Counted from the stretch's first letter, positions 52,185 to 64,000 are shown. The stretch is DNA of 64,000 bases from Prostheceraeus crozeri (GCA_907163375.1 CAJQUW010012670.1:106001-170000), one strand, 5' to 3'. Notes: generated by a model from the letters alone, not told the origin. Made by a program: numbers and translations.

Positions 52185-54437
52185 CCCTAGGACGTACAAA
52201 ATGTTTTTATGCCGACTTTGTACAATGAGGTCATTTTGACTCATTATTTTTTTCCAGCATTAAAATTCGATCATTTTAATTTAATTAGACCAGGAATTTT
52301 TCTGAATCATGCTGTATTCAAGAAATTCTCAATTACTTAATGTTCATGTAGTTTGAACATTCATCACTTGAAATAGGGCCTACATGTACATTGTACATGT
52401 ACACTTGGTATAAAATATCAGTACATCTAAAATAATGATGGAAAAAATTTCCCTTTTGCAAAATAAAAAATCAATTGTTCCAAGAATGTTATTATGATTA
52501 TAAAAATATTTCATCATACCCTGGTTTCAGAATACGGGATCATACATATTTTCTTCATGTAGTATTTACGAAAACTTGTCAATCAGAACACAATTTGAGC
52601 AGAGATGAATCGTGCGTGAGACGTGCTTTCCACAAACCCATTTTTGGAAAATATCACACTTGTTCAATGTTCTGTTTCGATTTGAGGAGTCACACATTTG
52701 GCAGTTTGCTCTTTTTCACGAATCTCGCCGTTGAAAGTTGTCACGATCTACCGCACACAACGCACGGCGAACTGCAGGGTGTAAAGAGGAAGCTTCAGCG
52801 CGTTCTTGTTGGTGCCTTGAGATCAACTTTTTGCTCAATTCGTAGATGAATTGGAATCGCGTTTTTGGTTCAGAGCTGATCTCACGCCATAAAATGAAAG
52901 CATTTAAAGCGGCAATGTCCAGGATTTTGCAAAACACTCCAAGCGGCCACCGTCTCGACGCCATTTTGGTCGTGAAGTGACGTAACATTTGATCTACCGT
53001 GTCCACGCCTCCTTTGAATTTATTATAGTCCAAGATGATATGAGGCTTTCATTTGGGTGATTGGTCGACTGCATCACGAAAATTGTTTAAAGACAAGAGA
53101 ACAACCACTTTCTTCCTTTTAGCAACGTAACTCACCAACACGGCATCTTTGTTTTCATGAAAAGCAAACAAGGACGAATCGAGAGGACGATCACCTTGAG
53201 TTAGTTCTTTTTGGTATTTCTGTTCGATGCGATCTGATAGTCCCCAAAAGCGTCATACCTCTAGCACGCGAAGTGCGAGCCAGTTTGAGAGATGTAAAAA
53301 AGTTGTCTGTAACCACCGTGCATCCGCTATTTCTGTAATCTTCGGTTAGTTTGAGAACCACCGACTCACCAAGAGAGCCTTCCCTCACCTCATTCTCTTT
53401 TCCGAGATATGGATTCACAGAAAGTACGAAATATGTGGAGGAATCGGCAGCAATCTAGCATTTTATTCCAAATTTTGAAGGTTTCTGCGGCATATATTGC
53501 AAGAATGAGCATCTGTTTCTTGATGGGAAGAGTTGTTCGTCAACCGTTATGCATTCATGAGGCCAATAAAGGCGAACTATGGCATCTTGAAAGAGAGTAA
53601 ACTTTTCCCTCACGTAGGCGAACTTGTCACTTCTGTAGCGTGCGTTCCGGGTAGATTTATCATTGAAGCGTAAAACTCGCAAAATTGTCTTGAAGCGTTG
53701 AAACGACACAAACGTCAGTGATACGTAGACAATGACCGTGCCACTAACCTGTAAATACCTACTTCTTCCTTGATGACAAAATACACTTCTGAGCGTCAGT
53801 CTGTTTATATCCATCACACAAGACAATATAGCTATACCAGTATGCAAATCTAGAAATTTACTAGTAACTTGTAATAGGAAGTTTGTTCATGTGTCATTCT
53901 TACCTATAATAATGTAAAAAGTTGCAGCTTTTCGTGTTATAAGCTGACGATGAAGTTCGTGTTAATGTTTGTGTCGTGTTGAGGCTAAATTTCCGAAGAA
54001 CGCACACATCTAATCTACAGATATTCGAAAACTGGCAGGTGGATCGTGCCTTCAAGTTTGACTGTCATCCAATCAGCGCCAGTCATCCAATCAGTGCTTG
54101 GAATAACGTATCTTCCAAGCTTTAATAACGGGACATGGAATAATGTATAGATATCTTATTTTTCAGTCTAGGCTGGGCATCAGCTGATTCTAGATGAAAT
54201 TTTGAACGTAAAATTAGAAAATGTCAGTTTAAGTCAAAATGACCTCATTGTCCAACATTAGTAAACTTTCTGGAATTCCTTTCAAAGATGATATTGGAAG
54301 CTTAAAATTTTATCATTTATAATTGAGAGCATATCATGAAATGTCAGTGAGTTTCATATGAAAAAATGAGGATTTGATGTTCTGTAGACATTTGAATTCT
54401 CAAATGAGTCAACATGACCTCATTGTACGTTCTAGGG
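52185..54437 (-). mobile_element. piggyBac DNA transposon, decayed
   Basis: A 2,253-bp element flanked by TTAA on both sides (52181-52184 and 54438-54441), the exact piggyBac target. The inverted termini read CCCTAGGACGTACAA and, on the other side, TTGTACGTTCTAGGG. Inner sequences TGAGGTCATTTTGACTCA / TGAGTCAACATGACCTCA extend the symmetry. A broken transposase gene lies on the minus strand. Confidence 0.93.
52560..53950 (-). pseudogene. piggyBac transposase, broken
   Basis: Pieces of the DDE_Tnp_1_7 transposase in order. 53847-53455 has FKTILRVLRFNDKSTRNARY, DKFAYVREKF, ITVDEQLFPSRNRCSFLQYM and KPSKFGIK. 53418-53191 has PYLGKENEV, GESVVLKL and GCTVVTDNFFTSLKLA. 53033-52716 has DYNKFKGGVDTVDQMLRHF, RRWPLGVF and LDIAALNAF. 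After a stop at 52716 a Cys-rich zinc-binding tail follows (CQMCDSS, KCDIFQKWVCGKHV, CSNC). Asp residues in VDEQLF, TDNFF and GGVDTVD correspond to the catalytic set. The N-terminal ~130 residues are missing or unrecognisable. Frameshifts or stops separate the pieces near 53440, 53190-53040 and 52716. Confidence 0.92.
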
Positions 54438-54441
54438 TTAA

Positions 54442-55384
54442 ATCACACCTGAATAAAATAGTTCAAACTTTTCATGTGCAAATGGAGGCTTGTTTAGGTA
54501 AGATACATAAATATTACGCGACGGCGGCTGACTGAATGTCATGTCATTTTGAATTTGTAATTTGGCTACTAGTTATTTCAAGTATTCACTTACGCAAATT
54601 GAAATTAAAAAGTGAATAATTCCCAATGAGTAGAAGCAGGCGTGCACAAATATTTTAGGCATCATAATCAATATCCCACTTGAATCATTGTTTACGTTTG
54701 ATATTAACAACTGCTGTTGTTGATCCCTCTGATTCATAAATCACTCATACTAATGTAAGTAAATTATTCCTGTTCATAGAAAAAATAAACCAGATCAATT
54801 TTTAAGCATTTATTTAAACTGCACGCTATAAAAAAGTAAGCCAGGATTATAGGTTTTATAAAAAGAAACCAGGCTTAAGGGATTCTACCCTACTTTTCGA
54901 AATTTATGCAAAATGTAATGCAATTTGATATATTTGGTCATAAAAGGGCATACGATTATATTCCATTCTTGTCCATAAAGACCATGTGTTGGGATTACAT
55001 ATAACCACTTTAATGTGATCATTAAGTGATCAATCTGGAATACTATTGAAAAACCTTAGAGCGGAATGGAGTGACGTCTTATGATCAATATTTCCACAAT
55101 ATCATGATACAAAAATATCAATAGGCCTATTGCTTTCAATTAGAGGTTTACCTACTGATTGGTGCAATCAAAAATACTTTTCCTGTATGAAAGATCTTTT
55201 GATACCAACTGATGATCATTCATCTTCTATTGTAGGTAATTCTACATATTCATACAACCACCACATTAAATCATTTTCCACCACAATCTAAATGTCTTGC
55301 ATATCTTTTCTACACAATATTTTTCAACATCGACTTTGAAGTAGTATTTGTTACCAATGCTTTAGGGATCATCTTCGGTTCATT
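54442..55384. other. Spacer between piggyBac and the right inverted arm
   Basis: No gene; AT-rich. Together with 51861-52180 it forms the interior of the inverted-repeat structure into which piggyBac inserted. Confidence 0.45.
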
Positions 55385-55765
55385 GTGAATGATATCTCAC
55401 CACTAGAATAGCTGAAAATATTAAAAGTGACTGATTGTTTCAGAAAACAGTAAGATAAATGGATCCTGAGCATCTTGCAGAAACTTTTCTATTCAAAATT
55501 ACAATGTTGATTGATAAAGCATATCTAGTCCAACAAAATTCGAACTTCGAAAGTCATATTTGGCTCTATTGCAATATATCAAAGTTTCATATATAATATC
55601 TATCAAAGAGAATAATTTCTTACTGTACACCAACTTAGCGTTTTCAAGTACTATTGTACTATAAATGCTACTTCTCGATACCACTTACTGTATGTAATAT
55701 TGACATCATATATTGAAAAAATGTGCAAAATCAAAATTGGCCGATTTATACCACTTTGAGAGAAG
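55385..55765. repeat. Right arm of a long inverted repeat
   Basis: Reverse complement of 51490-51860. The arms enclose about 3.5 kb, or about 1.27 kb once piggyBac is discounted. Confidence 0.85.
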
Positions 55766-57890
55766 CAAAACGACTGAGAGATGTCAAACTAGCACGGGGA
55801 GATTATGAACAATTAATGTTCATTTTTGTGGCAGTGAAATGATATTTCTCCTACGTAAACTGGCTGGAGGAAAAATCAACTTTTCAGTCCTACTGGATGA
55901 GAAAGCCAACTTTTCCTCCCGCAGCTAACTTTTCCAATGAAAGCTCCTTTAAAGGACAAATCATAAGTCTATAAACAAGTTGTTATGAATATCCAGAGAC
56001 TACCAAGATATCGATATAGTCCCTTAAGTTGTTAATTTATAGATTTCGCGATACAACCATTAATTTTATAGTGAACAATAGACAACGATAAATCACAAAA
56101 TGAAAAGCTACATTCCTTCGAGAAGAAGTAGAAGTTTTCTCCTTCAGCCATCTGTCCCTCCCTCGCTACGCTCGAACTGTACAACATGGCTTCAGGAGGA
56201 AAAGCTGATATTTCTTCTCTCTAGAAAATATCCATGCACAAGCCATAAGATAGGCTACAGTCACACCAGCACGATTATACACATGAATCCTGTGTGATTT
56301 GCATGTGTGGTGAACGCTTCTTTGAAGCATTTGAATGTGGCGAGGGTCATTTTATTGTCAGTTTATTTTCCTGTTTGACGATGAACATAATAGAATAGAA
56401 GAGAATATTCTTTATTGGCTAACATGAAGGTAAGCACACTACGATCAATAAAATGGACATCATAAAAAACTATTTACAAAATCTTATAAAAGATGAGCTA
56501 AAACGTTTCGTTTGGGCACTTGGTGGACGTAAAGGGCGCGAATTCCTTTATTACGATGAATTAGCTTCAAGCCATCAAATAATTATCCTTTCAAGATGTT
56601 TCACTTACTAGTGAAAACTTTCATCTCTAAATAATCGAACTCCTTGGGTGGTTCTCTCCGTACAATTAACAAAAGACACAAGATTTTGGCATATCTGCGT
56701 AAATGTCTTTAGCCCTCAACGTACCCTTATAGTACCGCAACTATGCCATAGCTGATAGGTCTATATCCAATCTAGCCCAATAGATAAACAAATATTCAAT
56801 ATCTTTGGAATATCCCGTGAATCATCACAACCAGGAAATTCCATAAAAATCAAAAAGGAAATAATGCCAGCTCTTGCACTTTGAACAACTGCTTTATCAA
56901 TGATCAGCGCGTTTCACATATGTAACATTTAATACATTGTCAACTGGATCAAAATAACAGCAGGAAAACGAAAATAAAAGTTATCAGACATCACAGCGAC
57001 AATATCAATCTCCGCTTTCTAGAGAGCACCACCATTCAACAAAGACAGTCGACCATCAATTCACACGAAGAGAGTTCGACATTTTGATATTATGTTATTT
57101 CACGATTGTTTTCCATGTTTGCATATGATATCTATCCCATTAACTTTGAAATCAATATTTACTATGTTAATATGTACTAAGATCGCTCATACTTTTGACA
57201 AGGCCTATATTGGCGAGGGCTTAAGTGACTTAATTTAAAAAAGTTAATATGGCAGCAAGGCGTATTTCTTAGAGAAAATCACCATTCATAAGCCTTCTGC
57301 TTGAAGAAAAATGTTGGTTTTGAATTGGAAATATGTATTTCTGAGGAAAACTTGCAGGAGCTGCTGAGTTGTTACAATTGTGTCATACAATTTAGTAATT
57401 ATGGCTTGAATGGCATCGGAAATTGGAATTGAGGTATAGCCTACATGATGATAACACACCTTTGACTCAGTCAAGGAATATTTCGTATGTCCCATGCTGA
57501 CTTCCATCCCTCAGAAATTGTAATGAAATCTTTTTTTTCAACAACTCAGAATATCTTAGAAGAATGCGAAGTTAATAAAGAAAAATGTAAGCAGTATGAT
57601 GTAAACAGGCGATTACGAATAGCTTGCTATCATCATTACAGGTAAGCGTATTCCATACAACAATTTTGAGGTCACCGAATGCCGATTTATTTAATGGCCT
57701 TTCTCATTTAACAGGCCTATCAATTACAAATAGATATTTTTGTTTTAAAAGCACTGATAATTTTTAAGTCCCAATCATGATGGGCGACATCAATTTTCGG
57801 ATATTTGATGCCCTGTGATCGATTGCGATAACTTCAGTTAACAGCAATGAAATTAAATAAACGATAGATCAAATTGCATGCAAAAGATGT
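55766..57890. other. 2.1-kb stretch without a recognisable gene
   Basis: Only short frames. Around 55870-55940 and 56180-56225 short purine/pyrimidine words (CTGGAGGAAAAATC, TTTTCCTCC) recur in both orientations. Confidence 0.45.
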
Positions 57891-57961
57891 GTGGCTGGTA
57901 GGATTGTAACCTACTACCAAGGATAACTAGACTTGCTCTAACCAACTGAGCTACCAGCCAC
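57891..57961 (-). tRNA. tRNA-like sequence, degenerate (probable pseudogene)
   Basis: The minus strand folds with a perfect 7-bp acceptor stem (GTGGCTG/CAGCCAC), a D arm TAGCTCAGTTGGTTAGAGCA matching the A-box consensus, and a perfect 5-bp T stem (GTAGG/CCTAC). The T loop TTACAAT departs from TTCRANT, and the anticodon stem does not pair well around CTAGTTA (anticodon position would read AGT, Thr). No CCA is encoded. It is therefore a decayed tRNA gene or the head of a tRNA-derived SINE. Confidence 0.6.
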
Positions 57962-59095
57962 TTATGCGACTGTGTCAATTGGCAGGATCAAACCCTCACC
58001 ACCAGCAGAATAATTTACGGGACCAATTTATAGTATTACATATGTACATCTTGATTTCTGTGTTTTATTTTAGTATATATAGGCTATCCTACTAATTACT
58101 TCTTTCGTTATTTTTATTTTCACATTTAGTGATGCTTCCAATGTCTTGTGACTTCCACCAGTCTTGCACAGTTTGCATGCATCGCATAAATAAGGCGTGT
58201 AGTCGGTCACTGAAAGCTGACGTGACGGAATGTGTCATCAATTAAGAACTATTGGTTATCCGTAATATTTGAATCTGTTTATACTTAAAAAATCAACAAG
58301 ACCAGCAAAAAATCAAAAATTAAACTATTGCTAAGCAAAATTAGCTGATGAAAAGTCGCGCTTCTGGGCAGACTCGCGCAATTCCGAACACTTGCGCGCT
58401 TACTTTCAGCTTTGGAAGCCCTGTATTTAGTCAGTGTACTTTTACTGTTTCATCTACGCGGCGAATAATTTATCTGCGTTCGCAGTAAGCTATAATTACT
58501 TCAAGTACTGAACTATTCTAAAGCCAATTGATGTGATATCAAATTAAGTTGCAGCAATAAAGCTATCACTTAATCAAAATCTTAATGCCAAAGTGCCGCA
58601 ATTATTATCAACATGTTTCAATTCTACGAATACAGCTAAGAAAAGCATAGGCTTCTCGGCAGCACATAAGGATAACAAATTGGTGGTCACATTGGCCACA
58701 AAGAACACCTTACAGCGACACTTATTTGCAGAGCTGGAAAAATTCCACTGAAATGTTTTGATTCCAATTCCACTTCCAGAGCAGAAATTTCAATGCCAAT
58801 TCAAATTCCAGTCGAAACAATTCAATTCCAATTCCATATTAAGATTCAATTCCGATAATTGCATGTCGTGTATAGTGTATTATGTTAATGTATCTAACGT
58901 TTGTTTGTTTCAATCTAGCCCATGTGCCCTTATCCTATCCTCATTGTTCCTGTGTACCGTTTCCGGCGTCGTTCCTATGTGCGTTCTCATATTCATAGTT
59001 CATGCTTCTTGTGTAGCCTACATGCACATGTGTAACCGGTCAGCCTACGCCATTTTCGTTTCGTATACGAGATATTCAATATCTCGTGAAAAAAG
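57962..59095. other. Mostly empty; short U6-like and hAT-like pieces
   Basis: 58651-58683 (GCTTCTCGGCAGCACATA...) resembles the 5' end of U6 snRNA. 58730-58870 (GCAGAGCTGGAAAAATTCC then many AATTCC/CAATTCC words) looks like one end of a hAT-type non-autonomous element. Neither is complete. Confidence 0.4.
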
Positions 59096-59114
59096 GAAAA
59101 TTAACGGTCAGCAA

Positions 59115-59240
59115 GCAGGAGGTCAGGGAGGGAGGGAGGGAGGGAGGGAGAGAGGGAGAGGGAGGGAGAGAGAGGGAGAGGGAGAGGGAGGGAGAGAGAG
59201 GGAGAGGGAGAGAGAGAGAGAGGGAGAGGGAGAGTCTCTA
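59115..59240. repeat. GGGA/GA simple repeat
   Basis: Purine-only microsatellite (GGGAGGGAGGGAGAGAGAG...) directly upstream of the LINE scrap. Confidence 0.95.
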
Positions 59241-59245
59241 TATTT

Positions 59246-59940
59246 TTGAAAGAAAATTCAAATATCGCAAATTCTCGTAGTACAGTAATAGTATCTGAAA
59301 ACGGCAACCTGCTGATAATAAAATTTTCTGATAGTACGTGGAAAGATATCAATGATATATACCTTATTCTATGCTATCGAGACAACCGTGAATCTAAACA
59401 CACTGATAAAAATTTCTTGAGTAGAATCAGTAAATACATATCAGACTACAAAATGAAAAATATATTAATTATCGGTGACTTGAACGGAAGAATCGGTGCG
59501 ATTAATGATAACGAATTTTCAAATCTTCCTCCAAGAACATCAGATGACAAAATCGTGAACAAATTTGGTAGAGAATTAATTGAGTTTTGTAACGATGCAT
59601 CTCTTGTAATCGCAAACGGAAGACTTGAAGAGGGAAAATATACATATCACAAACTACATAATGATAGCGTACATAAATCGGTCATCGATTATTTGATAGT
59701 ATCAGACTCTCTCATAGAGCGAATAAAGGCCTTCGAAATAATGTAACCAAGATTGTACACGGATCACGCCCCTTTTCGCATAAAAATCATAATCAACAAA
59801 GAAAAGAACTCAAGAAATAAAAAACATTACTCTCAAAACGAAACTAGAAGAGCGAAGCCTTTCAAATGGACCAGCGATTGTGAAAATCAGTTTAATTTCA
59901 ATGACTTCAGGCAAAATTGCAATAAATTGTTGCAAAACAT
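59246..59940 (+). pseudogene. LINE endonuclease fragment
   Basis: Plus-strand frames with an EEP endonuclease core: YLILCYRDNRESKHTD, NILIIGDLNGRIG (catalytic GDLN), VNKFGRELIEFCNDASLVI, SVIDYLIVSDSLIERIK, then, after a stop near 59744, YTDHAPFRIKI (catalytic DH). This is the C-terminal three-quarters of the endonuclease of a non-LTR retrotransposon. It is cut on both sides by purine simple repeats and its reverse transcriptase is absent. Confidence 0.75.
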
Positions 59941-61560
59941 AAGAGGGAGGGGGGAGAGAGAGGGAGGGGGGAGAGAGATAGAGAGGGGGAGAGAGAGAGA
60001 GGGAGGGAGAGAGAGGGGGGAGAGAGAGAGAGAGGGAGAGAGAGAGAAGGGGAAAGAGAGAGAGAGAGAGGGAGAGAGGGGGAGAGGGAGAGGGGGAGAG
60101 GGAGAGAGGGGGGAGAGAGAGAGAGGGGGGAGAGAGAGAGGGGGAGAGAGAGAGGGGGGAGAGAGAGAGAGGGGGAGAGAGAGAGAGGGGTAGAGAGAGA
60201 GAGGGAGAGAGAGAGGGGAGAGAGAGAGGGGGAGAGAGAGAGAGGGGGAGAGAGAGGGAGCGGGGGCGAGAGAGGGAGAGGGGGTGAGAGAGAGAGAAAG
60301 AGAGAGGGAGAGGGAGAGAGAAAGAGAGAGGGAGAGGGAGAGAGGGAGGGAGAGAGGGAGAGGGAGGGAGAAGCGAGGGAGAGAGAGGGGGAGGGGGAGG
60401 GGAGGGAGAGGGGGAGAGGGAGGGAGGAGAGGGAGAGGGGGAGAGAGAGAGAAGAGGGGGAGACAGGGGGAGAGAGAGGAGGCGGGAGGAAGAGAGAGAG
60501 GGGGAGAGAGAGGGGGGGAGGGTGAGAGAGAAAGAGGGGGAGAGAGAGAGAGGGGGAGAGAGAGAGGAGGGGAGGAGAGAGAGGGGGAGAGAGAGAGGGG
60601 GAGAGAGAAAGAGGGGGAGAGAGAGGGGAAGGGGGAGAGAGAGAGGGGAGAGAGAGAGAGGGGAGAGGAACACCAGAGAGGGGGAGAGAACAGAGAGGGG
60701 AGGACAGAGAGGGGGGGGGGAGAGCGAGAAGTGAGGGAGAGGTGGAGAGAGGGTGAGAGAGAGGGGGGCTAGCAGAGAGGTAGGGGTGAGGGAGAGGGGG
60801 GGTAGGAGAGAGGGGGGGTAGAGAGGGAGAGGAGGGGGAGAGAGAGAGAGGGGGAGAGAGAGAGAGGGGAGGAGAGAGAGAGGGGCGCATGAGAGAGAGG
60901 GGGGAGGAGGGGGGAGACGAGAAATGAGGGGGAAGAGAGAAGAGGCGGGGAGAGAGAGAGGGGGAGAGATGAGATGGGGGAGAGAGAGAGAGGGGGGAGA
61001 GAGAGAGGGGGGAGAGGACGAGAGGGTGAGAGAGAGAGGGGGGTGAGAGAGGGGGGAGAGAGGGGGGGAGAGAGAGAGGGGGAATGAGAGAAGGGGGGAG
61101 AGAGAGAGAGATGGGGAGAAGAGAGGGGGAGAGAGAGAGTGGGGGGATGAGAGAGAGGGGGAGAGAGAGAGAGGGGGAGAGAGAGAGAGGAGAGAGGGAG
61201 GAGCGAGAGGGGGAGAGGAGAGGGGGAAGGGAGAGGGGGAGAGGGAGAGGGGGAAAGGGAGGGGGAGAGGGGGAGAGGGCGAGGGAGAGGGGGAGAGGGA
61301 GGGAGGGAGGGAGAGGGAGAGGGGGGAGGGGGAGGGAGAGGGAGAGGGAGGGAGAGGGGGAGAGGGAAAGAGGGATAGGGAGAGGGAGGGAGGGAGAGGG
61401 GGAGAGGGAGAGGGGGGTAGACGAGAGGAGAGGGGGGGAGGAGAGGGTGAGGGAGGGAGTGGGAGGAGAGGGGAGGGAGAGGGAGGGAGGGAGAGGGGGA
61501 GAGGGAGGTGAGGGAGAGGGGAGAGGGAGAGGGAAGGGAGGAGAGTGGGTGAGAAGAGAG
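59941..61560. repeat. Long GA/GGGA low-complexity tract
   Basis: About 1.6 kb of almost pure A/G on the plus strand, built from GGGGAGAGAGAGAG-like units. It gives long spurious open frames on both strands (Glu/Arg/Gly on plus, Ser/Leu/Pro on minus). Confidence 0.95.
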
Positions 61561-62570
61561 TAGGGTGTACGAGAGTAGTAGAAGAGGTACACAGATGTAG
61601 AGGCGAGAATGATTAGATGATGATTGCAGATTACGAGGCGAGGAAAGAGTGGAGTAGATGGAGCTAAGTGTAGTGAGTCGGGAGAGAGATGGGAGAGAGT
61701 CAAGTGAAGGCTTGGAGAGGAGATCAAGAAGTATGTTAGATGAGAGAAGTTAGAGGAGATAGAACGAGTTTTAATGAGTATATAGATGGATTTGTTAGAG
61801 ATAGAGAATGAAGAGTCAATGATACGTGTAGGTGATGATGTAGAAGAGAGGTAGCTATAGAGTGATAGTTGAAAAAGAATGAGTTTGAAGAATTTTAGTT
61901 TTACGATACGTCTCTGAGTAATGAAGAGTCTGCAGAGACGAGATTGAGAGTCTGATTTTTAAGAAGACAGAGAAGAGAGTATAGAGGTGGGACGCATTAG
62001 TGTATAAGAGAAGGAGAGAGTGAGGTTAGAGATGGAGTAAGGCGAGAGGATAGAAGTAGTGATGTGAGAGAGTAGTAAGAATAGAAGAGAAGACTAGAGG
62101 TGATTGGTGAGAAGATGTGTTAGAGTAAGAGATGAGGAGGAGAGAGAATGGAGGGGAGATGGAGATCGCATGAGTTAGGAGTGTTATGTCTGTCTCAGTG
62201 AGCTTGCTGTAGTGTGGAGTGAGAAGAGGGAGAGTGAGATGGGGTGGGGTTAAGTAGAAGAGATCGAAGGAGAGCGAGAGATAGACTGGGGTTGAAAGAC
62301 AGAAGGGAGATCAGTAGTGGACAGAGATATACCGTAAGTGTATTGTCTGGAAGAGTCTGTTTATGAGAGATAGAAGTGTTGAGTTGGCGGGTGTATGGTT
62401 TTGGTGGACTCTTGAGAGAAAGCAGACAAGATTAGGATTGAAGAGTAGAAAGAATGAGGAGGAGAAGATTTAAGAATGCTTGAGAGGGAGAACTAGTTGC
62501 TATAGAGGTGGATCAGAGAGTGATGTCAGATGCCTAGAGTAGCTGGTATTTTTGAGACGGTGAGTCGAGT
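61561..62570. repeat. Degenerate purine-rich tract, C-poor
   Basis: Still dominated by GA/GTA words (GAGAGTAGTAGAAGAGG...) but with scattered T and rare C; no gene. It looks like decayed or noisily sequenced microsatellite. Confidence 0.7.
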
Positions 62571-62940
62571 CAGTGAGAGGGAGGGAGAGGGGGAGGGAGA
62601 GGTGGAGAGGAGGAGAGGGGAGAGAGGAGGGGGAGAGAGAGAGGGGGGTTAGAGGCGAGAGGGGGGATGAGAGAGAGGGGGCGAGAGGAGAGGGGGTAGA
62701 GAGAGGAGGGAGAGAGAGAGGACGGAGAGATGAGTAGGAGGGAGAGAGAGAGAGGGGGAGAGAGAGAGAGAGGGAAGGTGAGGAGAGGGAGGGAGAGGGA
62801 GGGATGAGAGGAGGGAAGGAGAGAGAGAGGGGGAGGGATTGGATTGAGAGTGAGAGGGGGGACGTGAGAGTGTGGGGGAGTGAGAGAGAGGGGGGCGAGA
62901 GTGGAGAGAGTGCGGTGTGAGTGTGAGGGGGTGAGATGAG
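62571..62940. repeat. GA/GGGA low-complexity tract, second block
   Basis: Same unit type as 59941-61560. Confidence 0.9.
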
Positions 62941-63349
62941 ACCTTGTTGTGGTCGACGTCAGGATGGAATGAGATTCGGTAATTTAATGTTATATATTCA
63001 AGTACTTCGTTGCGTTCTTTGTCTTTGAGGGGCGGTTTTGAGAGAGAGTTGAGATAGTGGATGTTTGTTTATTTGTGCTCTTGTTTTAGTGTGTGAGGTG
63101 GGAGAATTGTGTGTCGAGGTCTGTTTGAGAGTCATTTAATGGGTGATGTTTGCGTGTTTGGTTTTTGAGTGCTTGTTTGGGTTGGTGTTGATGATTGAGT
63201 TGAGGAGTGTGTTTGGTTTTGTATGTTGTGTTTGGTTTGACTTTGATTCGGTTGAGTGAGGTTGTGTGTTTGTGAGTGTGTGAGAGTGAGTTTTGCTGAG
63301 AGAGATGTTAGTGAGTCGTTGGTTGAGTGAGTTCTGTTTGTGTGTTGAG
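62941..63349. repeat. G/T-rich, C-poor interlude
   Basis: Words of GTTTG, GTGTTTG and TTGAGTG dominate; almost no C. No gene. Confidence 0.6.
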
Positions 63350-64000
63350 AGAGAGGAGGGAGGGGAGAGACAGAGGGGTGAGAGAGAGAGGGAGAGAGAG
63401 GGAGAGGTGAGGAGGCGAGGGAGAGGGGAGAGGGAGATGGAGGGGGAGGGAGAGAGTGGTGAGAGGGAAGAGGGTGGGCGAGAGAGAAAGAGGGGGGATG
63501 AGAGAAGAGGGTGGGAGAGAGAGAGAGGGGGAGAGAGAGAGGGGTGGAGAGAAAGTGTGGAGAGGGTGAGAGAGAGAGGGGGAGGGATGAGAGATAGAGG
63601 GGGATTGAGAGAGAGAGGGGGAGAGAGGAGAGGGGTGAGAGGAGAGGGGGGAGAGAGAGAGGGGGAGCGAGAGAGGGGGGAGGGAGCGGGGGAGGAGGGG
63701 GGAGGGGAGAGGGAGGAGAGAGAGGGGAGAGACAGAGGAGGGAGAGGGAGGGGAGGGGGAGGAGAGGGGAGAGGGAGAGGGGAGAGAGGGGGTGCGAGGG
63801 GGGGGAGGGGAGAGGGGGGAGAGGGAGGAGGGGAGAGGAGAAGGGGGGAGGGAGAGAGGGGGAGGGAGAGGGGGAGAGAGGGGGGGGGAGGGGAGGGAGG
63901 GGGGGGTGGAGGGGAAAGGGGGGGAGAGAGAGAGGGGGGGAGAGAGGGGGGGGGGGGAGGGAGGGGGAGGGAGGGGGGAGAGGGAGGGGGGGGAGGGAGA
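63350..64000. repeat. GA/GGGA low-complexity tract, third block, runs off the window
   Basis: Purine-only, increasingly G-rich (GGGGGG runs) toward the window end. Confidence 0.95.

Noticed and set aside
59810-61727. Very long open frames (up to 606 codons) of Ser/Leu/Pro or Glu/Arg/Gly
   Set aside because: They are translations of GA/GGGA simple repeats; length reflects lack of stop codons in purine-only sequence.
1-64000. CRISPR arrays or bacterial operon features
   Set aside because: No regular spaced direct repeats of CRISPR type; gene structure, introns and elements are eukaryotic.

Overview
This window looks like nuclear DNA of a marine invertebrate animal. It has spliced, AT-rich genes, one short stretch of an apparent host gene with C2 domains, and many animal-type mobile elements: Polinton, mariner/Tc1, piggyBac, hAT-like, LINE and Penelope-like. 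The frequent TAGGCC/GGCCTA words hint weakly at an echinoderm or another deuterostome, but the species cannot be fixed from the sequence.

Layout. 1-4650 is a graveyard of decayed elements: a LINE reverse-transcriptase scrap, a Tc1-like transposase remnant and two divergent hAT-like C-termini. 4658-29892 is one Polinton/Maverick of about 25.2 kb, bounded by the 6-bp target duplication TCTGGC and by long inverted ends that carry ~288-bp tandem units. It holds the expected set: protein-primed DNA polymerase B, integrase with chromodomain, packaging ATPase, adenain-like protease, double jelly-roll major capsid protein and other structural proteins. It also holds accessory genes. It looks close to full length but broken, with roughly six to ten interruptions. 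A younger mariner (6445-8182, TA duplication, nearly identical ~140-bp inverted ends, intact transposase) sits inside it.

The most interesting part of the Polinton is a 181-residue gene at 15136-15681 (minus) that reads as a TATA-binding protein (TBP) core. Upstream of it lie two related small genes with a PC4-like strand/helix pattern. Five or more TATA-like boxes sit in front of Polinton genes, so the element may bring its own promoter-recognition factor. Two Polinton genes on opposite arms also share a homologous 67-bp intron placed directly after the start codon. Three minus-strand accessory genes each end in the same structured 143-bp segment.

29899-40300 holds a hAT-like remnant, the 5' half of a second LINE and a decayed transposon-like gene at 35690-37375, separated by empty stretches. 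40300-44570 has a large imperfect palindrome, a 562-bp hAT-type MITE with a target duplication, and two or three exons of a synaptotagmin-like double-C2 gene. 44578-48260 is a nearly intact CR1-like LINE with overlapping ORF1 and ORF2. 50700-55765 has a Penelope GIY-YIG tail and a piggyBac (52185-54437, TTAA duplications) lying between long inverted arms. 55770-59090 is mostly empty apart from a degenerate tRNA-like sequence and a U6-like scrap. 59246-59940 is a LINE endonuclease scrap. From 59941 to the end the plus strand is almost pure GA/GGGA low-complexity sequence and derivatives, in which long open frames are meaningless.
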